The notes below the pieces were generated by a model that saw only the letters and a list, made by a program, of their open reading frames with translations, was not told the origin of the DNA and searched no databases. DNA of 64,000 bases from Raphanus sativus (Eukaryota; Streptophyta; Magnoliopsida; Brassicales; Brassicaceae). This document shows positions 44,894 to 58,416 of this stretch, one piece after another. Every line of letters begins with the position of its first letter. Positions within the stretch are counted from its first letter, which is position 1. A program made the translations under genes and the position numbers. The DNA lies in contig NC_079513.1 of the NCBI RefSeq assembly GCF_000801105.2, positions 24,768,273 to 24,832,272 on the forward strand. The letters are read 5' to 3'.

Positions 44894-46256
44894 GGAGATG
44901 GTTGGATTAGGATTTGATGGCGAGATTCGCAGACGCACATGCCGTCGCTTTGAGGAGAGAAAGTGCTTAACTTCTCCTCCTATGTTAAGTTTTTGATCTT
45001 CTCCGAAAGCACAATGATGAACCAACACGGAAGAGTTGGTGGAGGAGTGAGTGACTTTCGAACCGGCTGATTTGGTTGGTTCAGCTTAAAGCAGAACTAA
45101 CCAACTGATTTTTCAGTTGCGTAAAAAAATTCCGGTTTGAATCGTCTGGTTTGGTTTGGTTCGGTTTACAAGATGTATTTATACTCCATCGGCTTGACCT
45201 TGAACTCAACATTTGGGTTCAAACTTCAGCTTAACCAAAGGGCCCACCTAGGTGCTGACTGGTTTTCCCACTACCACCCGCAAACGCAGCTTTTGCGGTT
45301 CATAGCGGTTGTTGGCGTTTCGAAACAATCACAGAAAACGCTACAAATCGCTTCAAACCGCTCCGAACCTCTTAAAATCAAAAGCTGATTCCAGCTAGCG
45401 TTTGCGGTTGCGGGCTGTTGCGGGAGAATAAGTTTTTTTTCTTTAAAAACAGAATAAATAAAAATAATACTAAAAATATCCAATAAAATTTTTCAATTGA
45501 AGTAATAGAAATTGTAAAATGTATTCATATTATATTTCAATTTATATTATAAAAATTCAAAACTAAAATATTTTCTATAAATTTTTAAAATTGAATAATA
45601 TGATTTTATAAATATAAATTTTATATTTATCATATTATTATGATTTTTAATATTTTTATAATTACATAAAATGTAAATATTGTTAAATTATTATTTAACA
45701 GATATTGTATTTGGTAGTTTACCAGTCATAAGAGTTCCGCAAACGCAACAATTTCTAACAGTTGTACCAGTCGTACAAATCTCTAGAAAACGCTTAAAAC
45801 TGCAACCACCCGCACCCGCAAACTCCCGCAACCGCAACCGCAAACGCTGCGGTTACACCAGTCAGGCCCTTAGTTAGCGCTTCAGCCCACCTGAATATAC
45901 AGGTAAAACAAATTTACAACTGTTTCCACAAAACGGCGGCGTTTTTAAAACTTAACCGGTTTGATTTGCATACCAAATTAGCATGGTTGACCCAATTTAA
46001 CTGGTCTGCAGAGTCAACTGTGATTTGGTTTGATTCTATCGACGACGCAACGCAATGAGTTTAACGAATCAACACTTGACATGTGTTAAATCCACGAAGG
46101 CGCTCCAATCGTTCAACTAATCAACATGCTAATCCCGTGAGTGAGAAAGACTGTTTCTCCGAAGATACTTTTGGCTTCCATTAAACCCTTCCGAGTCTTC
46201 TTCCCACCTTGGAATCGTTTCTCATCCTTCAAAGAGCTCACCTTCGCCGCGTCAAA
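44894..46256. other. Divergent promoter region between S1P and STT3A
   Basis: Shared intergenic region for two genes transcribed away from each other. It is mostly taken up by the MITE at 45240-45869. A CT-rich leader precedes STT3A at about 46150-46256. No gene is supported; At5g19670 and At5g19680, expected here, were not recognised. Confidence 0.5.
45240..45869. mobile_element. MITE-like inverted-repeat element (about 630 bp)
   Basis: The right end read in reverse is GGGCCTGACTGGTGTAACC. The left end is GGGCC, then a 10-bp palindrome CACCTAGGTG, then CTGACTGG. Both outer arms are GC-rich and packed with CCGCAAACGC/GCGTTTGCGG motifs in opposite orientation, around a very AT-rich centre (about 45440-45710). 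Structure fits a non-autonomous DNA element, perhaps hAT-like; no clear target duplication was seen. Confidence 0.7.
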
Positions 46257-49200
46257 ATGGCGGCTGTAGAGAGCAGCCTACCTCCCGGAACGCCGTCTGC
46301 GATGAGGAATGCTTTCGGGACCGTTCTGTCAGCTCTGATCCTCGTCCTCATTGGCGTCCTCGCTTTCTCGATCCGACTCTTCTCCGTGAGTTCTCACTCA
46401 CCTCTCCCTCTCCTTTGATTCATTTCAGTGCTTTTACAATCTGCCAGGCTCTAGATCGAGTTACACTAGTTTAGATCCGATTATTCTGGATCCGATCTCA
46501 TCATCCAGCTTGCATTTGCGTATCATCTCTACTTTGAATTAAGAGAATGCTTGGGATGAGGCTAATTATAATTTGAATTTATCGGTGTTTAGTTATTCTG
46601 TTTGGTAACGTTCATTGTTTTTTTTTTCTTTTCAGGTGATAAAGTATGAAAGTGTGATTCATGAGTTTGATCCTTACTTCAATTACAGAGTCACTCAGGT
46701 TCCCTCTCTTTTCTTTATATCAAAGATATAATTAATTTTTTTTTCCTGTGTGGCGAGTTCTCATATTAATTTATCATGTTTTTGTTTATTTCAGTTCTTA
46801 TCGAAGAATGGAATTTACGAGTTCTGGAATTGGTTTGATGATCGGACCTGGTAATTATAAGGATCAGATATTTAAATATCTTGGCCTAGTTTCTTTGATA
46901 TCTTCAATAGTATTATACTAATTTTTGTTTGATTTTAGGTATCCTCTTGGCCGTGTGATTGGAGGAACTGTTTACCCTGGCTTAACATTGACTGCTGGAA
47001 CCATCTGGTGGTGAGTGTTGTTTTAATTATTTGATACACACGTATGGGGGGTCAGTTTAAAAATTCCAATTACTACATCTATCTGCCACAGGGTCTTGAA
47101 TTCAATAAACATTCCTCTGTCAGTAGAGACTGTTTGTGTCTTCACTGCGCCAGTGTTTTCAGCTTTTGCATCATGGGCAACTTACCTTTTGACCAAGGTT
47201 TGTCTCTTTTGTCTAACATGATGTCCTCTAGTTAACTCCAGAACCAGTTTATCCAACAGTATCTATTTGCATTCTAACAGGAAGTTAAGGGCTCCGGTGC
47301 TGGATTAGCAGCTGCTGCTCTTTTGGCCATGGTATGTTATTCAATTGGTTTACTTGGATTTTTTTCTTTCTTTTTCAAGTGATGGTCTAAAGAGCTCTGA
47401 ACAGAAAACATTAAGTTCCTAGAATATCATGGTTGTGACTTTTTATATTCTCATGCTTGGTTGTGAATTTGCTACAAATGTCTATTGATGCGCTTCTTTA
47501 GAGTTTTGTTTTGTTTTGTTTTTCTAATTTTTTCTACTAAGATGGTAATCTTTGCAGGTCCCCTCATATATATCCCGATCTGTAGCTGGGAGCTATGACA
47601 ACGAAGCTGTTGCCATTTTTGCTTTGATCTTCACTTTTTATCTTTACATAAAGGTTAGGGTTTTCTCCAATGGCATGCAAAGTTCTTTAATTTTTATTCT
47701 ATTGAGCATGTGGATAATAAAATGCCTTCAAACAACCAACATCAAGCTTTCTCTTGTCAATGCAGACACTAAATACAGGTTCCTTGTTTTATGCCACCCT
47801 GAATGCCATTGCATACTTTTACATGGTACGACTTGGGATAATTCCTCATTTTCTTTCTCCTTTGCCTTTTTACCATTCTCTCCTCAGTTATCATCTTTTT
47901 TTCTCTTTTTCATCACATAGGTATGTTCGTGGGGAGGTTACACCTTCATTATCAATCTGATACCAATGCATGTGCTTCTGTGCATTGTAACTGGCCGATA
48001 CTCTCCCCGACTATACATAGCCTATGCTCCTTTGGTATGAATCTTCTTCCTTGTGGTAATAGAGAAAATATGTTGTCTATGTTGGAGTGAAGTGGTTGCA
48101 TATACTATCACGTAAGACACTGAATAGTAGCTGAAATGAGACTATTCTGAAAGCTAGTGTGCATGCATATGCAGGTTGTGTTGGGCACGCTATTAGCTGC
48201 GTTGGTACCTGTTGTTGGCTTCAATGCGGTTTTGACGTCTGAACATTTTGCCTCGTTTTTGGTAAGTTCTTTCTTCCAGCCCTTATTTTTTACGCATGCC
48301 TCTTCTTTTAATTTTTAGTTTATTCATTTTGGATTGAGTGTTACAACGACCATGGATCAGTCCTCTCGGTGCTTAATTTTCTGGATGCAAATTGACTTAT
48401 TTTATCGGTGAACTATGCAGGTTTTCATTATCATCCATGTAGTAGCACTCGTATACTATATCAAAGGCATTCTTACTCCTAAAATGTTCAAAGTTGCTGT
48501 GACACTTGTTGTGTCTATCGGGCTGTAAGCTTTCTTATCCTGTTTTTCTCTGACATATCTGCGATTTGTATACCTTGATAAGAGGAGTTTATCTGTATCT
48601 GATCCAACTATACATAGCTAGTACAGATGGATTATATATCAGGGGATAAAAAGCTTATATGCTCCATTATTTTTGCAGGGTTGTGTGTCTCATAGTTGTG
48701 GCAGTTCTTGTGGCACTGGTGGCTTCAAGTCCAACAGGAGGATGGAGTGGTAGGAGTTTGAGTCTACTTGATCCGTGAGTGGTTCTAGTTTTTCAATCTT
48801 TATTTCTCCTACTGGTTAATTTTCTTTGCAAATTTCGAGTATGCAATTGTCCACTTTCAGGAATTCTGATTTATCATATTGTAATTGTAGCATATCTGAC
48901 ACTCCCTTGTTCTTGGTTTTTTTCTATCATATAACAGAACTTATGCAAGCAAGTATATTCCAATTATTGCAAGTGTCAGTGAGCATCAGCCTCCAACTTG
49001 GCCGTCCTATTTCATGGATATCAATGTTTTGGCTTTCTTGGTCCCTGCTGGTATCATTGTGAGTTCAATGTTTATCATAGTTAGATTTTATACGGAAGAA
49101 CATTACTTTTTCCATAGATTTAATGTTGATTCTCTTCCATTTTCTTATTCTTCTGTTGGTAGGCGTGCTTTTCCCCTCTATCTGATGCGAGCTCATTCGT

Positions 49201-51268
49201 GGTCCTCTATATTGTAATGTCTGTGTACTTCTCCGGAGTTATGGTGAGTTGCATGCTTTCGAATTACAGATTCATCTTTCCCTTGCCTACTTCTTTTCTT
49301 CCATCCTGTAATCACATGTCCTCCTGACTTCTTAGGTTCGTCTTATGCTCGTGCTTGCTCCAGCAGCATGCATAATGTCTGGAATTGCGCTATCTCAAGC
49401 TTTTGATGTTTTCACGGGTTCCATCAAATACCAGTTATCGTCGAATTCCAAAGATGATGTTAGTATACTTCTCTCGACTATATTCGCTCTGATGAATCAT
49501 CTTTGCTACCTACTTTCTCGACAAAACTTTGTTTGTGTTTCGACTGTTAGGCAGAGGACAACACTACTACAAAAAATGCCCCAAAAGATGATGCTGCTTC
49601 TGGTAAAACTGACAAGGGTGAAGAAGTTGCAAAAGAACGGTCGTCAAAAAAGGGAAAGAAGAAAGAGAGAGAACCTGCTGATAAACCGTCTGTTAAGTCC
49701 AAGATTGTGAAGAAAAAGGCTCTTGTTTTGCCTCTTGAAACCTCTATAGTTGCGCTTCTTCTCCTTATAATGTTGGGTGCTTTCTATGTGGTATGCAGTC
49801 TTTCTTCCAGCTGTTAGTTTTGATCCTATCTTTTATGATTAGTTGGATGACAAAGTAAAATGATAAGACTTTCAAATGCATGCCTCTCTTTTTTTGTAGA
49901 TTCATTGTGTTTGGGCAGCTGCAGAAGCATACTCAGCTCCATCAATAGTTTTGACATCAAAATCGCATGATGGCCTACACGTCTTTGATGATTTTAGAGA
50001 GTCTTATGCATGGTTAAGCCATAATACTGACGTGGATGACAAAGTAAGTTTTATTTTTGAAGTCAGTTCGTAGATCCCTATTGAGCCTGATGTGTTAAAG
50101 TGTAAAGCTGTATTTGATATATGAACCTGAGTTTGGTTTGCCAAAACAAAATCATGTAGGTGGCATCATGGTGGGACTATGGTTATCAAACGACAGCTAT
50201 GGCCAATAGAACTGTTATTGTTGACAACAACACCTGGAATAATACTCACATTGCAACTGTTGGCACTGCCATGTCATCTCCAGAAAAGGCGGCCTGGGAG
50301 ATTTTCAACTCCTTGGATGTGAAATACGTTCTTGTCGTCTTTGGTGGTATGTATTTTTTGGCTCATAGTCAATGACATTGTTATCGTGTATATTCTCTGA
50401 CGAAACAATGATATTATCAGGTGTTATTGGTTACCCAAGTGATGATATTAACAAGTTTCTGTGGATGGTGCGTATTGGAGGCGGCGTCTTTCCTCATATA
50501 AAGGAAGCTGATTATCTGGTACTTTTTTTCTATTCGGTTTTAGCTACATTCTGTGATAGTTTGAATCTGAATCTGGTTACCTATTAATTCCTTTGCAAAG
50601 AGAGATGGCCAATACCGGATTGATTCAGAAGCCACGCCAACAATGTTGAACTGCCTTATGTACAAGCTTTGCTACTACAGGTAGGTAGCTTTCCTGTAAG
50701 TGTAAACCTTGAACTCTGTTTGCAAGCTCAGTTTTTATGTTTTTCTGCTCCAGGTTTGTAGAGACAGATGGTAAAGGCTACGATCGGGTCAGGCGGACAG
50801 AGATTGGGAAGAAACATTTCAAGCTTACACATTTCGAAGAGGTAAGATTTAATTCCCTTACCACAAACCGGTGGCGCATTGGTTCGACTTAGAATTTGGT
50901 AAACGTGACTGGTTTTGTCATCAGGTTTTCACGAGTCACCATTGGATGGTTCGGATATACAAGCTGAAACCTCAAAAGAACAGGATTCGTGGTAGAGCAA
51001 AGAAGCTGAAACTGGTAAAGAACCTGATAAATAATTTGACAAATTAGTCTAAAATCTTCCTTGATCTGCTATTTGAATCAATTAGTTGGTAAACCCGTAT
51101 TAGTTAAATTTTGACTTTAATAGCTATATTAGGTATCAATTGGGTACACGACTATGATACTCATTTTGAGGCGACATATGTTAACTTTAGCTATTGTTTT
51201 TGTTTTATTCCCAGAAAACAAGCTCTGGAGTGAGCTCAAAATCAGCGAAGAAGAATCCATGGATGTAG
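46257..51268 (+). CDS. STT3A: Oligosaccharyltransferase catalytic subunit STT3A
   Basis: Twenty-three exons (first 46257-46385, then 46636-46698, 46795-46850, 46939-47010, 47092-47197, 47281-47331, 47558-47653, 47766-47825, 47921-48034, 48175-48261, 48421-48524, 48679-48774, 48938-49058, 49163-49243, 49336-49458, 49551-49790, 49900-50043, 50160-50346, 50421-50518, 50601-50680, 50754-50841, 50935-51015, 51215-51268) give 776 aa, against about 779 in Arabidopsis. The N-terminal membrane domain starts after [13 protein letters not shown]. An acidic motif HEFDPYFN (about 52-59) binds metal and dolichol-phosphate, and WWDYGYQ (585-591) is the eukaryotic STT3 acceptor-sequon signature. A lysine-rich loop precedes the last membrane segment. 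The enzyme transfers the glycan to Asn in the ER lumen. Gene order fits At5g19690. Confidence 0.96.
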
Positions 51269-51795
51269 AAATCCTAGAACTTCCAATGTTGTTGCGAACG
51301 CAGTCAAGTTTCTGGTGTAGGATTCGTAAAAGTTTTGTAGAACTTTTGTGGATTTGTTAAGGCGAAATTTATGTTTATCGAGGAGATTTACACCAGATAT
51401 CTATGAAGAAGTTTAAGTTTTTTTTTTTTTTGATCGAGAAGAAGTTTAAGTTTATATCAAATAAGCATATCTATTTTACAAGCCAAACAACGCTCGCCTC
51501 TTTCACGTGAAACTTTGCATTTGTCACTTGACATCTTGATAAAACATTTGCTGATTAACTCAGCTTTTAGCTCTTGTTCAAGGCCCGAGTTGCATATATT
51601 ACCAACGTTAGTTAACTTTTGACTGCTCCGTTCATTTCCTTTCCAAGAAGCCCAATGCATTATAAAAGCCCATTAATACCAAAAGCCCAAAACATCAGTA
51701 GAAGCTCGTTTTCATGTTTTGGCAAGAAGAATCATATATCCAAAGTGCCAGAGTCTCACCGTTCAGTAAAAAGTATCAGACCATAAGCAACTACG
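51269..51795. other. Spacer between STT3A and the PMP22-like gene
   Basis: 3' UTR of STT3A and promoter of the next gene. No gene seen; At5g19700-19740 expected from Arabidopsis are absent. Confidence 0.5.
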
Positions 51796-53740
51796 ATGCT
51801 TAGCTCCGCCACTCTCACCCGGAAGACACCACTCCCCTTCAGTTCTCTTGGGTTTTTCGGTAATAGAACATCGAACTTCAACCGAAGGAGGACTCTTACT
51901 GAAGCTGGTTCGAGCAGGGCACTTTCGTTTGGGTACAACAATGGTTCGGTGAATTGTGGTCGTGTCAATTTTTCTGGGCGTTCAAGGACTGGGTTTGGAC
52001 ATCCGGTTCGTGTCTCTTCGGTCTCTGGTGAAAGTTCAGGTGACTCCGGCGGAATTGGTGGTTCAGGTGGAGGTGGTGGTGGTGATAATTCCGGCGGTGG
52101 AAGTGAAGGCAGTGGCGGAAACGGAGGCAAGTGGTCATTTCTGTCATGGTAAATATTTTCTCTCTCTCATATATATATACTTCTTTTGTGTAAAGGTTGT
52201 TTCTTTCAAACGCAAATTCGATTAAGCCTATCAGACGTTGGATTATATTCATTGAACTCTGTCTTACTATGTTTCCTTGCTTTTGAGTTAAACAGATGAA
52301 TTCACTGTGTTACGTTTTGGCTTTTTGATTTTTTTTCTGTGGTGCTTCAGGTACTTGGCTCTTCTATCAAACTATCCTGTTTTGACTAAAGCTGTGACAT
52401 CAGCAATTTTGACTCTCATTGGTGATTTGATATGTCAGGTGACTCTCTTATTACTGTGCTTTGATTCTCAGTAGTTATCATATATAACCTATTATTGTAA
52501 AGGAAAGACTGCTTATGTCTTGTTGCATTTGGTTTCAGCTCACAATCAATAGAACCTCATCTCTGGACAAGAAGAGGACACTCACTTTTACCATCTTGGG
52601 ATTAGGGCTGGTCGGTCCAGCATTGCATTTCTGGTAATTTTCCCTGGACCTTTTACCCTTAGTAGTACATCCTCAGAGTTTAAATTAGATGAAAACAATT
52701 TGCATCTATTCATGTCATAATTAATGTATTTAGGTGTTTTGTATTGTTTTCATCGTATGCTATATGCTATATTACTTTTCTGCTAAGTGGTTGTTCATTT
52801 GAAGAGACTTTATGTATCCGTTAAGTATATGCCTACTCTCTAGTTGCTCTCTGACATTTGCAACTTCATTAGGTATTTGTATTTAAGCAAAGTGGTGACA
52901 GCTTCAGGATTATCAGGCGCAGTTTTGCGTCTTTTACTAGACCAGGTAGCATACCTTCCTGTTTTCCGACTAACATTTAATTTGGCTCTCTTGCTTCCTT
53001 TTGTGTTAACACCAATCTTTTTTTTTTGTTTTGGCAGTTTGTTTTTGCTCCTGTTTTTGTTGGAGTTTTCTTATCAGCAGTTGTGACACTTGAAGGAAAA
53101 CCGTCACATGTCATACCGAAGCTGAAACAGGTTGGATTAAAACTAACTAACCTTATTAATCTCAGCGAGAATGTTTATTGCATGTTATCTTTTTTATTGG
53201 TATTCTAATTGTATCCATTGGTTTCTGGATGTGTAGGAGTGGACTGGTGCAGTGCTAGCAAATTGGCAGCTGTGGATACCATTTCAGTTTCTTAACTTCA
53301 GATTTGTTCCACAAAACTTTCAGGTTTGATTTTACTAAACTCTGTTACCACATGAAATGGTAGTAGGGAAGAAATACAATTCGGTGAAAGATAGATATGC
53401 TTCAAACAAAAAAAAGATATGCTTCAAACGTAACTACCATACTCCACTTAGTATGACACTAGCTAGATATACTCCACTTAGAAAGATAGATATTCTCTCA
53501 TCAGTGTCTTAATAACCCCGTTTAGTATAATCTTTGACCATTAGACAAAGCATTTTTCGCATAATGAGCTTGAGACGAATTACAGTAGAATGACACTAGC
53601 TCTCTACATCATATCATTTTTTGGCGTAGCCATTCACCATTCTTATATCTGAATTGCAGGTACTGGCTTCGAACGTAGTGGCTTTGGCTTGGAATGTGAT
53701 TTTATCTTTCAAAGCTCACAAAGAAGTTGTTCCAAAATAG
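51796..53740 (+). CDS. Mpv17/PMP22-family membrane protein
   Basis: Seven exons: 51796-52148, 52351-52438, 52539-52633, 52873-52945, 53038-53130, 53237-53323 and 53660-53740; 289 aa. The N-terminal 115 residues are Ser/Arg-rich, then Gly-rich (GGIGGSGGGGGGDNSGGGSE), suggesting an organelle transit peptide plus flexible linker. The family domain follows: WYLALLSNYPVLTKAVTSAI, GDLICQ, LVGPALHFWYLYL, LLLDQFVFAPVFVGVF and the signature WIPFQFLNFRFVPQNFQVLASN. Mpv17/PMP22 proteins are four-span membrane proteins of mitochondria, peroxisomes or plastids, thought to form small channels; the exact role is unknown. The transit-like start suggests plastid or mitochondrion rather than peroxisome. Gene order suggests At5g19750. 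Confidence 0.92.
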
Positions 53741-54196
53741 GCAATGTTTCGTTCCCTACAAGCTACATGCGTGTGTTGGATTGTAATCAGCAGAGTTTTG
53801 GGGGCAGAGAGTGTTTGTCTGCTGATTCAAATGTTTGGTGTTCCAGAACAAATATCTTGAGATTGTATGAATGTAGAAACGAGCTCGTCTTTCAACGTTT
53901 TGGCTTTCCTAGGCCATCTCAACCTTTCCACTTTTATAAACCGCGCTGAATTGCTGTTTCGAAATATATTAAAATTTCCTTTAGTGCATTAATAAATTTA
54001 TAGTTATAAATCTTTGAAAATTTCTGAAAATTTTGTAAGTGAACCGGACCAATCAACGGCCCTTAACCAAAAAAAAAATAGTGAAGTCTCGAACAGCTAC
54101 AATAATAATGCTTTTAATGCATCTAATCATGTATATAATTAAAAAGCAAATGAATTCTCCTCATCTTATTTTTTTTTGCCGCGCACTTTCATAAGA
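53741..54196. other. Convergent 3' ends
   Basis: The 3' UTRs of the PMP22-like (+) and carrier (-) genes meet here. No gene seen. Confidence 0.6.
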
Positions 54197-56010
54197 TCAC
54201 ATCCCAATGTTCTTTTGGAACTTTGTAATCTGGTTCAAAAAGATCCAAGTCATCTGCCAAAAAAGAAAACATGATCAGAGACAAGCCTGATGTAATTCTT
54301 AGCATAGCATTGAAAAAAAAAAAAGACTGGTAATATAATTACCATGACGTGAGGGGCGATCCTGACGCAGTAAACAGGGAAACCTGTGTAGAATTTCAGA
54401 GGTCCTCCTGATTTTAAGGTCTGCATCGCACAGTCTAGCGAACCAGTGTATGGATATTTCCCCTGAGCGTCGGGTTGCATTTTCTGGATCTGAGTTTTCA
54501 CAAAGTCAAATGGTAGACTGCATGCCGCAGCGCACAATCCAGAAACAGCACTTGCTCCTGCCAAAGGGGACACAACAATCACACACAACCATCAATGATA
54601 AGACCTTGTCTAAGTCTAGTGCAGAACTATTGTAACTAGTTTAGAGTGTTCAAAAGAGAGCAAGGAGTAACGCATTCGAATAATCAATTTGGGAAGAGCA
54701 AAGCATATATACCTACGACAGTGGATGTCTCCCCAAGACCAAGATTATCTCTCATGTATTCAGCACTCTGATCATAAGACGCAAGCATCCCCATGTTCAA
54801 AGCCATAGCTCTGACCACCGTCGGCCCACAACCTTTCCAAAGCGCCAAAACTCCTTCGTCAGCGCTGATACGGTAAAGCGCGTGGAAGGCGTTGGTGTAG
54901 TTCCTGCGCTGAGCTAAGGGCAAAGTGTTATCAGCTTGCATTCTGATAAGCGCTAGATCCGCTGGACTACCAACGCAGGCACCGATTGCACCGGCTGTCA
55001 GACCACATAGAGCCTTCTGATACAGCGGTAGTGGCTTCCCATCGTTAGCCTCACTTGCTTTCGCAGTCAGCATCCTGAGAAAATTTTATTATGACACACT
55101 CCTTGATTAGTAGTACAACAAAGGTGTGTGATAAAGAAAGTATTCATGCTCAAGGTAAAACCAAGAAATGATTATAACTTTACTTGAATGATCCAAGACG
55201 GGCTGTGGTATAAGTTGCTTGTCTCAGCAAACCAGCTGATAATCCCTATTTAGAAAAAAACAAAAAAAAAAATTCAAGTCAAATAAGCTCATGAGACGAG
55301 ACACTCTTCATTAGTTAGCAAGACCGAGAACACTGCTCAATATAAAATCAACTGAGTAGCAGCAGATCACAAAATACAAATCAACCACATGAATGTAGTA
55401 AGAAACTGTTCATGAGGAATCAACATCAGAATATTAATAGATAACATCCCACATAGAAACTATACATCTTCAAGATAGATCTAGTTAATATATTACCTTG
55501 TAGAAGGCACCGATACCTTCATTCTTCAACATGGTGGTGGTCACACTAGCTGCAGATCCTTGACCTAGTTGAATCCTCACCTTCACCAATCACCACCAAA
55601 CACACAAATGTACCACTTCATTACATTCACATCATTCAAAATCATGGCGAAACGATTGCACACTGTGATGTAACACTCTAAATCAAAATCAAAATCCAAA
55701 TGTGAAAACATATCAACAGCAACAGCTCACACACATATGAATCTCCGATTATAAAAACAATAACAAAAAATCCAGATCTGAGAGAGACACTACACTCGGA
55801 TCTAATGATTGAACACATTTCCAGATTCCACAAGAAAGAGAACTCTACTTGTATCGAGTAAGCTTGATCGATGAAAACGTTTTAACGTACCTTGATCATG
55901 TCAATGGGCTGGATAACGCAAGTGGCGAGCATACCAGAGGCACCGCCATTGACGAAAGGCTTCACAGCAGTCCAGATACCAATTGGTGCTACTTTCTTCT
56001 CCTCCGCCAT
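54197..56010 (-). CDS. DTC: Mitochondrial dicarboxylate/tricarboxylate carrier (DTC)
   Basis: Six exons, in transcription order: 56010-55891, 55580-55497, 55245-55184, 55074-54713, 54557-54343 and 54253-54197; 299 aa, the normal length (Arabidopsis DTC is about 298). Three carrier repeats are visible through their PxDxxKxR-type signatures: QPIDMIKVRIQ, SPADLALIRMQ and LPFDFVKTQIQ. The C-terminus MTWIFLNQITKFQKNIGM closely matches plant DTC proteins. The protein sits in the mitochondrial inner membrane and exchanges 2-oxoglutarate, malate and citrate-type anions, linking the TCA cycle to nitrogen assimilation. The start MAEEKKVAPIGIW is the expected one. Gene order fits At5g19760. No defects. 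Confidence 0.95.
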
Positions 56011-56731
56011 CTCTCTCTCTCTTTCTTTTGGATCGTACGTAACTATCTCAAACGCAGAGAAAGAGAAAGGCGGAGAGAGATGATTCACTATCACTTGGTG
56101 GTGGTGGAGAGGAAACGAACAAAGTAAAAGCGTCAAGGCTTTTAAACAGTGCGCAACTGTAACTAAAACCGCACCAAACCCTTTTGGACCTTTTTTTTTG
56201 TTTGTGTGTGGATGTTAATCGTTTGAGATCTGAATCTATTAGCATTTTTTATTCGTTAAAATACGTTTATTTTTTGGCATTTAGCGCGCTGAGGTAGCTA
56301 GTGGACCAGTGGAGTTGCAGATTTGATCATATCGATGCCCAATGTATACAAAGCTCTTCAACATGCAAATATATTAACAGTAACACAAATGAAAATCTTT
56401 TTTTTTCTTATTTTGGCTTTTTCTAGGAGAAATTTATCATGGAGATATTGATTGGCACACTAATGGCTTTGCTTACATATGTCCGACACAAAAGATATTT
56501 TACAGGAAGAAATAAATGAACATTACACTGGGATGATAAAGAAGGTTTGGTACAACAAAAGCTTAAAACTCTGGAACTCACAATGCTCACTCTACCAATG
56601 AATTAAACCAACGATAAAGAAACACAAAAGGCGGAGAAAGTTCAACGAGGATAAAAACAAACACAAGTAATCAACAAGAATCTTAAGCAAAGCCAAAAAG
56701 ATAAAAACACATCACTTGATAGAAGAAGGTG
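56011..56731. other. DTC promoter and TUA3-like 3' UTR
   Basis: Promoter and leader of DTC (leftwards) and the 3' UTR of the tubulin gene. No gene supported. Confidence 0.5.

Positions 56732-58416
<1,685 letters not shown>

Noticed and set aside
51756..52130. Proline-rich 124-aa frame on the minus strand
   Set aside because: It is the antisense of the Gly/Ser-rich first exon of the PMP22-like gene; composition alone explains it.
53689..53949. 86-aa frame at the end of the PMP22-like gene
   Set aside because: It is in another frame than the last exon (53660-53740) and continues into the 3' UTR.
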